This document shows positions 15,448 through 22,342 of a DNA stretch of 24,006 nt, piece after piece (position 1 is the first letter of the stretch; the number at the start of each line of letters is the position of its first letter). The DNA is from CBFFRJ01 sp965644225 (GTDB lineage Bacteria; Pseudomonadota; Gammaproteobacteria; Enterobacterales; Enterobacteriaceae): positions 1 through 24,006 of the forward strand of contig NZ_CBFFRJ010000079.1 of the NCBI RefSeq assembly GCF_965644225.1, in the 5' to 3' direction. The translations under genes and the position numbers were made by a program. A model generated the notes under the pieces. It ran no database searches. It had not been told where the DNA came from and was given only the letters and a program-made list of their open reading frames with translations.

Positions 15448-18045
15448 GTGCTAGTAGAATACCGTAAGCACGTAGCCGAACGTGCCGCTGAGGGGATTGC
15501 GCCAAAACCATTAGATGCAACCCAAATGGCTGCGCTCGTTGAGCTGCTGAAGAACCCGCCTGCTGGCGAAGAAGATTTTCTGTTAGACCTCTTAACCAAC
15601 CGTGTCCCGCCGGGCGTTGATGAAGCCGCCTATGTTAAAGCGGGTTTTCTTGCCGCCATCACCAAAGGTGAAGCGACTTCCCCACTGGTCAATGCTGAGA
15701 AAGCCGTTGAACTGCTCGGCACCATGCAGGGTGGTTACAACATCCATCCTCTGATCGACGCGCTGGACGACGCCAGACTGGCACCCATTGCGACCAAAGC
15801 ACTTTCTCATACGCTGCTGATGTTTGATAACTTCTACGATGTGGAAGAAAAAGCCAAAGCGGGTAATAGCTATGCACAGCAGGTGCTGCAATCCTGGGCC
15901 GATGCCGAATGGTTCCTGAGCCGTCCTGCGCTTGCTGAAAAAATGACGGTCACCGTCTTCAAAGTCACCGGCGAAACCAACACCGACGATCTTTCTCCTG
16001 CGCCGGATGCCTGGTCCCGCCCGGATATCCCACTGCACGCCCTTGCGATGCTGAAAAATGCCCGTGAAGGCATTGAGCCCGATCAGCCGGGTGCCGTTGG
16101 TCCGATTAAACAAATCGAAGACCTGGCGAAAAAAGGCTTCCCGCTGGCCTATGTAGGTGACGTTGTGGGGACCGGTTCTTCGCGTAAATCCGCCACCAAC
16201 TCAGTGCTGTGGTTTATGGGCGACGACATCCCGTTTGTACCGAACAAGCGCGGCGGCGGTCTTTGCCTCGGCGGCAAAATCGCACCTATCTTCTTCAACA
16301 CCATGGAAGATGCGGGCGCACTGCCAATCGAAGTGGATGTAAACGACCTGAACATGGGCGACGTGATTGACGTTTATCCGTTCAAAGGCGAAGTGCGTAA
16401 CCACGAAACCAACGCGCTGCTGGCAAGCTTCGAGCTGAAAACCGATGTGCTGATCGACGAAGTTCGCGCCGGTGGCCGTATTCCGCTGATTATCGGCCGT
16501 GGGCTGACCACCAAAGCGCGTGAATCGCTGGGCTTGCCGCATAGCGATGTCTTCCGCCAGGCGAAAGATGTGGCGGAAAGCAGCCGTGGTTACTCTCTGG
16601 CGCAGAAAATGGTTGGCCGTGCCTGCGGCGTGAAAGGTATCCGTCCGGGTGCCTATTGCGAACCGAAAATGGCGTCTGTCGGCTCCCAGGATACCACCGG
16701 GCCAATGACCCGTGATGAACTGAAAGATCTGGCCTGCCTCGGTTTCTCTGCCGATCTGGTGATGCAGTCCTTCTGTCACACTGCGGCCTACCCGAAACCG
16801 GTTGACGTGACTACGCACCATACGCTGCCCGACTTTATCATGAACCGTGGCGGTGTCTCTCTGCGTCCGGGTGATGGCGTAATCCACTCATGGCTGAACC
16901 GTATGCTGCTGCCCGATACAGTAGGGACAGGCGGTGACTCCCATACCCGTTTCCCGATTGGCATCTCTTTCCCGGCGGGTTCTGGCCTGGTGGCCTTTGC
17001 TGCCGCAACGGGCGTGATGCCGCTGGATATGCCGGAATCGGTGCTGGTGCGCTTTAAAGGTACAATGCAGCCGGGTATCACACTGCGCGATCTGGTGCAT
17101 GCCATTCCGTTGTATGCCATCAAGCAAGGTTTGCTGACGGTTGAGAAGAAAGGCAAGAAAAACATCTTCTCGGGCCGCATTCTGGAAATCGAAGGTCTGC
17201 CGGATCTGAAAGTTGAGCAAGCCTTTGAGCTGACCGATGCTTCCGCTGAGCGCTCTGCTGCCGGTTGTACCATCAATCTGAACAAAGAGCCGATCATCGA
17301 GTACCTGAACTCCAACATCGTCCTGTTGAAATGGATGATTGCGGAAGGTTATGGCGATCGCCGTACCCTTGAGCGTCGTGTTCAGGGTATGGAAAAATGG
17401 CTGGCAGATCCTCAGTTGCTGCAGGCCGATGCTGACGCGGAATACGCGGCGGTGATCGACATCGATCTGGCTGAAATTAAAGAGCCGATTCTGTGTGCGC
17501 CAAACGATCCTGACGATGCCCGTCTGCTGTCTGACGTGCAGGGCGCGCAGATTGATGAAGTGTTTATCGGTTCCTGCATGACCAACATCGGCCACTTCCG
17601 TGCGGCCGGTAAACTGCTGGATGCCCATAAAGGCCAGTTGCCGACCCGCCTGTGGGTTGCGCCGCCAACACGTATGGATGCCGCCCAGCTGACCGAAGAA
17701 GGCTATTACAGCGTTTTTGGTAAGAGCGGTGCGCGTATTGAAATTCCGGGCTGCTCCCTGTGTATGGGCAACCAGGCGCGCGTGGCGGACGGTTCAACGG
17801 TGGTCTCGACTTCGACGCGTAACTTCCCGAACCGTTTAGGTACTGGCGCAAACGTCTATCTGGCTTCTGCGGAACTGGCGGCGGTCGCTTCTCTGCTCGG
17901 TAAACTGCCGACGCCGGAAGAGTATCAGACCTATATCGCCCAGGTAGATAAGACGGCGGTGGATACCTACCGCTATCTGAACTTCGACCAGTTGAATCAG
18001 TACACCAACAAAGCCGACGGCGTCATTTTCCAGACGGCGGTATAA
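15448..18045 (+). CDS. acnB: Aconitate hydratase B
   Basis: Main TCA-cycle aconitase; isomerises citrate to isocitrate using a 4Fe-4S cluster, and as apoprotein binds mRNA. It has 865 residues, the exact AcnB length. The N-terminal HEAT-like domain (about 1-160), present in AcnB but not AcnA, precedes the swivel domain and the catalytic domains. The cluster ligands are all present: GSCMTN (Cys710) and GCSLCMGN (Cys769 and Cys772). I chose the GTG at 15448, not upstream in-frame ATGs, because GAGCGAGGAG lies 7 bases before it and the protein then begins MLVEYRKHVAER, matching E. coli. It is monocistronic with its own promoter and ends at a hairpin pair. Confidence 0.97.
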   Translation: MLVEYRKHVAERAAEGIAPKPLDATQMAALVELLKNPPAGEEDFLLDLLTNRVPPGVDEAAYVKAGFLAAITKGEATSPLVNAEKAVELLGTMQGGYNIHPLIDALDDARLAPIATKALSHTLLMFDNFYDVEEKAKAGNSYAQQVLQSWADAEWFLSRPALAEKMTVTVFKVTGETNTDDLSPAPDAWSRPDIPLHALAMLKNAREGIEPDQPGAVGPIKQIEDLAKKGFPLAYVGDVVGTGSSRKSATNSVLWFMGDDIPFVPNKRGGGLCLGGKIAPIFFNTMEDAGALPIEVDVNDLNMGDVIDVYPFKGEVRNHETNALLASFELKTDVLIDEVRAGGRIPLIIGRGLTTKARESLGLPHSDVFRQAKDVAESSRGYSLAQKMVGRACGVKGIRPGAYCEPKMASVGSQDTTGPMTRDELKDLACLGFSADLVMQSFCHTAAYPKPVDVTTHHTLPDFIMNRGGVSLRPGDGVIHSWLNRMLLPDTVGTGGDSHTRFPIGISFPAGSGLVAFAAATGVMPLDMPESVLVRFKGTMQPGITLRDLVHAIPLYAIKQGLLTVEKKGKKNIFSGRILEIEGLPDLKVEQAFELTDASAERSAAGCTINLNKEPIIEYLNSNIVLLKWMIAEGYGDRRTLERRVQGMEKWLADPQLLQADADAEYAAVIDIDLAEIKEPILCAPNDPDDARLLSDVQGAQIDEVFIGSCMTNIGHFRAAGKLLDAHKGQLPTRLWVAPPTRMDAAQLTEEGYYSVFGKSGARIEIPGCSLCMGNQARVADGSTVVSTSTRNFPNRLGTGANVYLASAELAAVASLLGKLPTPEEYQTYIAQVDKTAVDTYRYLNFDQLNQYTNKADGVIFQTAV

Positions 18046-18047
18046 AT

Positions 18048-18076
18048 GACATCCTCTCCTTGTGGGAGAGGATGTC
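18048..18076 (+). terminator. Hairpin after acnB
   Basis: A perfect 12-base stem, GACATCCTCTCC with GGAGAGGATGTC, is closed by TTGTG and starts 2 bases after the acnB stop. No T run follows directly; it may protect the 3' end or act with the next hairpin. Confidence 0.6.
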
Positions 18077-18092
18077 AGACTGCGCTAATATT

Positions 18093-18123
18093 AAAATCCC
18101 ACGCTTTCGAGTGTGGGGTTTTT
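18093..18123. terminator. Bidirectional terminator between acnB and the TPR gene
   Basis: AAAATCCCACGC and GTGTGGGGTTTT pair with two G-T wobbles around TTTCGA. A T run follows on the plus strand, and the left A run gives T residues on the minus strand. It can therefore end both acnB (+) and the convergent TPR gene (-). Confidence 0.8.
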
Positions 18124-18165
18124 ATTAACTTAGTGGGCAAGTTTTATTCTGTAAAGAGGCTGTAG

Positions 18166-18843
18166 TTACATCAGTTTTCCCTGATGTAATGTTATTGCGC
18201 ATTTTTTTGCTGCTGAATCATTTGGATTATTTTTAAGATAATTATCAAGGGTATTAAGTGCTTGTTGATTATCCTCGGTAATAACATAAACGCTGGCCAA
18301 TACTAGCGGTGCTGAGTGGTTACCTGCTTTTACTGATTTTTTTAAATGTTCGATGCTTTTTTCACGTTGGCATGAGTTTAAGAGGAATAAACCATAAAAG
18401 AAATTAGCATGGTCGTCATCAGGTTTTATTTCCAACATCTGTTTGTAGAGTTTCTCTGCCGTTTTTTTTGCGTCAGATAGCCCCATGTTATAGCCCATAT
18501 GATTAACTAATGCGGCTCGCCCAAGCATTTGAAAATCCGGCGCGGGCGAAGAGTCTATATAAATATTGAGCAATGCTATCAAGCCCTGAACGCCATGGAA
18601 GGCTCTGCTTTTATCCTGGGGAGAGTCGAAGTTTGGTAATAGCGGGGTAAAGCTATGCCTGTAAATGTCTAAAAAAATCTGATCAAGGTAACCAGGATCC
18701 ATTTGATATTTTTTACCTGACTTCGTCTCGGTTGTCAGAGGGATTTTGTTTAAATCATAATGACCGTAAGGTGCTGCGTATGCAGATGTGGATATAATTA
18801 TTATAAATGTAAGTGCGAGTATTCCTTTAATAAATGAATGCAT
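18166..18843 (-). CDS. Exported TPR-like protein in an AT-rich patch
   Basis: A 225-residue protein of unknown function. The ATG at 18843 is chosen over upstream starts because AGGGAGA lies about 8 bases before it and a signal peptide follows directly (hydrophobic stretch ILALTFIIIIS, likely cleavage after AYA near residue 23). No lipobox Cys is seen. The mature part begins APYGHYDLNKIPL. From about residue 110 it forms helix pairs of tetratricopeptide/Sel1 type: KKTAEKLYKQMLEIKPDDDHA, then FYGLFLLNSCQREKSIEHLKKSVKAG, then LASVYVITEDNQQALNTLDNYLKNNP. The gene is strongly AT-rich compared with acnB and yacL and lies convergent to acnB, in a place empty in E. coli. This suggests horizontal gain. 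A role in protein-protein contacts in the periplasm is likely from the TPR folds; the partner is unknown. Confidence 0.85.
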   Translation of the reverse strand: MHSFIKGILALTFIIIISTSAYAAPYGHYDLNKIPLTTETKSGKKYQMDPGYLDQIFLDIYRHSFTPLLPNFDSPQDKSRAFHGVQGLIALLNIYIDSSPAPDFQMLGRAALVNHMGYNMGLSDAKKTAEKLYKQMLEIKPDDDHANFFYGLFLLNSCQREKSIEHLKKSVKAGNHSAPLVLASVYVITEDNQQALNTLDNYLKNNPNDSAAKKCAITLHQGKLM

Positions 18844-19291
18844 ATCATCATTCTCCCTGTAAAATGAATAAACATAAAGCGTATAATTATTTACCAGTGG
18901 AATATAAATTAAAATAACAAAATATGTCCTTATCTGGACAATAGTGACCAGGGTTTCATATGTCAGAAATCCATGAACAAGGCTTCCTGAATGCATCAAT
19001 GGAGACCATTCGCCATACTATTGACTCAGTATCGGCCAACGGGTGGCGCCGTTCTGGCGCGATATGACCGCCGTACATCTTGAAGTCACGAAGCAGTAGA
19101 TTTCGCCGGGGCCAGCGGCGACCGTTGATGGCGGCATTATGCCCGGTGGCTGATTTTTATCCCGATATCGCCAAAGCGGAGCGCTTTCCCGCTTTTTTAT
19201 TGCATCCTTGCCGCCGCGACGCTTTTTTTCTTCCATTGTGCTGCGATAATTAGAGCATGGGCTGACGCTAAGCCTGCATGAGGAAGAGACT
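18844..19291. other. Stretch between the TPR gene and yacL, no convincing gene
   Basis: The part nearest the TPR gene (18844-18960) is AT-rich and must hold its promoter. From about 18990 the composition returns to GC-rich. A 35-codon ORF starts at ATG 18960 (MSEIHEQGFLNASMETIRH...) behind AGGGT and stops at TGA in 19064-19066. After that the sequence is stop-rich in all three plus frames while keeping coding-like composition (for example VAPFWRDMTAVHLEVTKQ then stop), as if it were gene remains. I could not identify a parent gene. Confidence 0.35.
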
Positions 19292-19654
19292 ATGGATTAC
19301 GAATTTCTGCGTGATATTACCGGTGGGGTAAAAGTCCGCATGTCGATGGGCCACGAGGTGGTAGGGCACTGGTTTAACGAAGAGGTGAAAGAGAACCTCG
19401 CCTTACTCGATGAAGTGGAACAGGCGGCGAAAACAGTGAAAGGCAGTGAGCGCTCCTGGCAGCGAACCGGACACGAATATACCCTGTGGCTGGACGGTGA
19501 AGAGGTAATGGTGCGCGCCAATCAGCTTGAATTTTCCGGTGACGAAATGGAAGAGGGCATGAATTACTACGATGAAGAAAGCTTTTCGCTATGTGGCATA
19601 GAGGATTTTCTGCAAGTCGTGGCAGCCTACCGGACGTTCCTGGGCCAGCGTTAA
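19292..19654 (+). CDS. yacL: UPF0231 family protein YacL
   Basis: Small acidic cytoplasmic protein, 120 residues, the E. coli YacL length, and nearly identical to it (MDYEFLRDITGGVKVRMSMGHE start; MEEGMNYYDEESFSLCG near 85-102). No enzyme motif, signal peptide or membrane segment is visible; the function is unknown in the family. The ribosome site GAGGAAGAG is about 5 bases before the ATG. It lies next to acnB and speD in many enterobacteria, but on its own transcript here because a gap of over 400 bases follows. Confidence 0.95.
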   Translation: MDYEFLRDITGGVKVRMSMGHEVVGHWFNEEVKENLALLDEVEQAAKTVKGSERSWQRTGHEYTLWLDGEEVMVRANQLEFSGDEMEEGMNYYDEESFSLCGIEDFLQVVAAYRTFLGQR

Positions 19655-19775
19655 TACCTCTTCGGATGATAAGGCCGCTTTCGCTCTTGTACAGCGCCGG
19701 CGCTTATTGCCGCCCGTCATGCGTGTAATGAAAAACGTCAGATGTTTTTCGCATTTCCTTTTGTCGCGTAATTAG

Positions 19776-19820
19776 GCTTTCATGGTCCTGCGGACACTTC
19801 ACGGAGACGACCATGAAAGC
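19776..19820 (+). repeat. Perfect 12-base inverted repeat covering a small ORF start
   Basis: GCTTTCATGGTC (19776-19787) and GACCATGAAAGC (19809-19820) are exact reverse complements separated by 21 bases. The ATG of the following small ORF (19813) lies inside the right arm and its ribosome site GGAG (19803-19806) lies in the loop. In RNA this would hide the start codon in a stem; in DNA it could be a protein-binding site. Confidence 0.85.
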
Positions 19821-19986
19821 GTTTATTTCTCGTTATTTTTTTGCACATACCCCGGGCGAACAGCACGATGATGCGGAACATAATAGTCGCCGCGTCATGG
19901 AGTCGCTGCTGGCAGTAGCGAGCCTCTACGGCGTAGATATGGCGAATGTGGACGTGGAGTGGTTCCATGACCAGACAACACGCTGA
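19813..19986 (+). CDS. Small unknown protein between yacL and speD
   Basis: A 57-residue ORF starts with ATG 19813 and has GGAG six bases before it. The product begins MKAFISRYFFAHTPGEQHDD and ends DVEWFHDQTTR. It is acidic with several His and Trp, has no signal peptide or membrane helix, and I do not recognise it. The codon choice looks normal for the chromosome, and the composition and clean ribosome site favour a real gene. The start codon lies in one arm of a perfect inverted repeat, suggesting translational control. It runs toward speD. A second ORF overlaps its end by 20 bases. There is no visible homologous name, so the function is open. Confidence 0.6.
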   Translation: MKAFISRYFFAHTPGEQHDDAEHNSRRVMESLLAVASLYGVDMANVDVEWFHDQTTR

Positions 19987-20095
19987 GCATCGCCTGACGC
20001 GCGAAATGTACTGGAATGAGCGATGCGCTCTGGCGGATCCGCTGGCACATCCCGGTGTCAGCAAGCGTTACACGGCGGGAATATTGCGGCCGTAG
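19967..20095 (+). CDS. Possible second small ORF overlapping the first
   Basis: An ORF of 42 residues (MTRQHAEHRLTREMYWNERC at the start) begins inside the last codons of the small gene at 19813-19986 and overlaps the end of speD on the other strand by 28 bases. A start within the end of the previous ORF is how translationally coupled genes look, and GTGGAG lies about 9 bases before its ATG. It has no recognisable domain and overlaps a gene on the opposite strand, so it may be chance. Confidence 0.25.
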   Translation: MTRQHAEHRLTREMYWNERCALADPLAHPGVSKRYTAGILRP

Positions 20096-20862
20096 TAAAT
20101 TTCACGCATCTCTTTCCACAATGCTTTCGTTATCTGTTCGCGCTCGGACGGACTTAAGTCTTCCGGACGGGTGTGGAACATATAGTGTTTGAGATCGAAC
20201 TCTTTGAGTAACATCTTGGTATGGAAGATGTTTTCCTGATAGACATTCACATCCACCATGTCATACAGCGCCTTAATGTCATCAGACATAAAGTTCTGCA
20301 CTGAATTAATTTCATGATCGATAAAATGCTTCATACCGTTAACGTCGCGGGTGAATCCGCGTACGCGGTAATCGACGGTCACGATGTCCGACTCAAGCTG
20401 ATGGATAAGGTAGTTCAGCGCTTTTAACGGCGAAATAACCCCACAGGTTGAGACTTCGATATCGGCGCGAAACGTACATAAACCGCCTTCCGGATGACTC
20501 TCAGGATAGGTGTGCACGCAGATATGGCTCTTGTCGAGGTGGGCGACAACCGCTTCTGGCAATGGGCCAGGATGCTCAGTTTTGTCGATAAGCTGAGGGT
20601 CAATCGGCTCTTCGCTGACCAGAATCGTGACGCTTGCGCCCTGGGGCTCGTAGTCCTGACGGGCGATATTCAGAATGTTGGCGCCAATGATATTGCAGGT
20701 CTCAGACAAAATCTCAGTCAGGCGATTGGCATTATAAAGCTCGTCGATATAGGCGATATAACCATCGCGCTCTTCTGCTGTTTTGGCGTAGCAGATATCG
20801 TAAATACAAAAGCTCAGACTTTTAGTCAGGTTGTTAAAACCATACAACTTCAGTTTTTTCAA
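20068..20862 (-). CDS. speD: S-adenosylmethionine decarboxylase proenzyme
   Basis: Makes decarboxylated S-adenosylmethionine, the aminopropyl donor for spermidine. It is 264 residues, the E. coli length. The proenzyme cuts itself between Lys111 and Ser112 (HLDK-SHICVHTYPE), the Ser becoming the pyruvoyl cofactor. The start codon is TTG at 20862: the protein begins MKKLKLYGFN, matching the E. coli N-terminus, and no better start lies upstream. The speE stop is only 2 bases before it, so the two are translationally coupled. The TTG start may lower its translation relative to speE. It is the last gene of the yacC-speE-speD group. Confidence 0.96.
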   Translation of the reverse strand: MKKLKLYGFNNLTKSLSFCIYDICYAKTAEERDGYIAYIDELYNANRLTEILSETCNIIGANILNIARQDYEPQGASVTILVSEEPIDPQLIDKTEHPGPLPEAVVAHLDKSHICVHTYPESHPEGGLCTFRADIEVSTCGVISPLKALNYLIHQLESDIVTVDYRVRGFTRDVNGMKHFIDHEINSVQNFMSDDIKALYDMVDVNVYQENIFHTKMLLKEFDLKHYMFHTRPEDLSPSEREQITKALWKEMREIYYGRNIPAV

Positions 20863-20864
20863 TT

Positions 20865-21743
20865 TCAGCTGTTCCCCCGGGAAGACGGCGACGCAAGAGC
20901 ATCCTGCAGGTACTGCGGTAACGCAAATGCAGCGGTGTGAATGGCCGGGTTGTAATAGCGGCAGGTTAAGCCTGCGCTATGGAAGCGCGCCTGAATTATC
21001 CCGGTAGAGAGATGACGCAGCGTCTCGTTATCGGTGGCCCAGGCGAAGGTCATAATGCCACCGTAATAGGTGGGGATCGCTGCCTGATAAAAGCTGACAT
21101 CGGCAAAGTAGTGACCGAGCTTACGGTGGCTGTCCAGGGCTTCATCCTGTTGCAGGAAGCAGACGCCGTTCTGGGCGACAAAAATACCCCCCGAATTAAG
21201 GCAGCGTTTGCAGCCTTCATAGAACGCGGAAGTGAACAGACTTTCTCCCGGACCGACCGGATCGGTACAGTCAGAAATGATCACATCGAAGGTTTGCGTG
21301 GTCTGGCTGACAAAATTGACGCCGTCATCGATCACTAACTGGAAACGCGGATCATCATAAGCACCGGCATTATGCTTCGGTAAATACTGGCGACAGAAGG
21401 AGACCACGCCTGCATCGATTTCCACCATGGTGATGGTCTCGATATTTTTATGCCGGGAGACTTCGCGCAGCATGGCACCATCGCCACCGCCAATGATCAG
21501 CACATGCTTCGCGCGGCCATGAGCCAGCAGCGGGACATGGGTCATCATTTCATGATAGATAAATTCGTCGCGCTCGGTCGTCTGCACCACGCCATCAAGC
21601 GCCATGACACGGCCAAAAGCGGCATTTTCGAAAATGATGAGGTCCTGGTGGGCGGTTTTTTCGTGGTACAGCACCTGGTCTACAGCAAAGTACTGACCAA
21701 ACTGGTCGTGCAGCGTTTCATGCCACAGCGTCTTCCCGGTCAT
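20865..21743 (-). CDS. speE: Spermidine synthase
   Basis: Transfers the aminopropyl group from decarboxylated S-adenosylmethionine to putrescine, giving spermidine. It is 292 residues, four longer than I recall for E. coli, with a short Arg-Gly-Asn-Ser tail. The nucleoside-binding motif GGGDGAMLREVSRHKN lies near residues 85-100, followed by VEID (donor binding) and the catalytic DCTDPVGPGESLF near 158. The ribosome site AAGGAG is 7 bases before the ATG at 21743. It is 2 bases from speD and 95 bases downstream of yacC, so probably one operon. No attenuator-like leader was seen. Confidence 0.97.
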   Translation of the reverse strand: MTGKTLWHETLHDQFGQYFAVDQVLYHEKTAHQDLIIFENAAFGRVMALDGVVQTTERDEFIYHEMMTHVPLLAHGRAKHVLIIGGGDGAMLREVSRHKNIETITMVEIDAGVVSFCRQYLPKHNAGAYDDPRFQLVIDDGVNFVSQTTQTFDVIISDCTDPVGPGESLFTSAFYEGCKRCLNSGGIFVAQNGVCFLQQDEALDSHRKLGHYFADVSFYQAAIPTYYGGIMTFAWATDNETLRHLSTGIIQARFHSAGLTCRYYNPAIHTAAFALPQYLQDALASPSSRGNS

Positions 21744-21838
21744 AGGTTGCTCCTTTGTTAACGCCTGCTTAAATAAGGCGCAACATAATAGCCAACTCTG
21801 ACCGCAGATGCACGGGCAGCGGTTTACCCCGTCGGAGG

Positions 21839-22186
21839 TTACTTCACGTAGGCGAGCAGGCTAAGAGAGTCGCGGGCCAGCGCTTTGCATTTTTTCGCAG
21901 TCGGGATAGCAATACCGCTCAGATCACGATAGCTCTCTTCACCCAGGGACTTCATGTCCCAGCTGTCGTAATTTGTGAGATCCCACTGGTTTTGTTGCGC
22001 GAAGAAGACCAGCGCCCGGCGGATTTGACCATTTGGCAGGTTGTTGTAACCGCAGTCGTTTTTCAGAAAGACAAAGACCGCCGTAAGATCGGCCATATCT
22101 TCCGCTTCTGATTCATTGAGGGCATAGCTATTAGCGGAGACAGCCAACAGGCTGGCAAGCACAACTGTTCTGAAAAACGTCTTCAT
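21839..22186 (-). CDS. yacC: Exported protein YacC (PulS/OutS-like)
   Basis: A 115-residue protein. The start at 22186 is chosen because it gives the E. coli YacC length and a signal peptide (MKTFFRTVVLASLLAVSANS, likely cut after YA near residue 22). An in-frame start 35 codons upstream lacks a signal. The mature protein is helical and acidic at its start, with two Cys (NDCGYN and AKKCKAL) that could form a disulfide. I recall the family as related to PulS/OutS type II secretion pilotins, but no lipobox Cys is present and no secretion genes are nearby, so the role is unproven. It is read divergently from cueO and is probably the first gene of the group with speE and speD. Confidence 0.88.
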   Translation of the reverse strand: MKTFFRTVVLASLLAVSANSYALNESEAEDMADLTAVFVFLKNDCGYNNLPNGQIRRALVFFAQQNQWDLTNYDSWDMKSLGEESYRDLSGIAIPTAKKCKALARDSLSLLAYVK

Positions 22187-22276
22187 TATTTCTACCACGG
22201 CATAACGGAAATTAAACGTTAGCATACTGAAGGCGAGGCGACGATATTTATTATTGTCCGGATTAAGCCTGATGAC

Positions 22277-22307
22277 TTGACCTTCCGGCAAGGGGAGGGT
22301 TTATGCT
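22277..22307 (+). promoter_or_regulatory. CueR-type promoter of cueO
   Basis: The -35 box TTGACC (22277-22282) and -10 box TATGCT (22302-22307) are 19 bases apart, the over-long spacing that MerR-family activators correct. Between them lies ACCTTCC (22280-22286), seven bases, then GGAGGGT (22294-22300). This is the CueR dyad ACCTTCC-N7-GGAAGGT with one mismatch. Copper(I)-bound CueR should turn on cueO from here. Confidence 0.85.
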
Positions 22308-22342
22308 CAAAACATCGCCTGCAAAAGAATAAGGAAATAAAG

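Noticed and set aside
16201..17628. Several minus-strand frames opposite acnB
   Set aside because: They are all antisense to a well-conserved enzyme, with no independent signal.
19110..19160. REP-like palindrome (GATGGCGGC ... GCCCGGTGGC)
   Set aside because: The arms do not pair well and the sequence departs from REP consensus; too weak to call.
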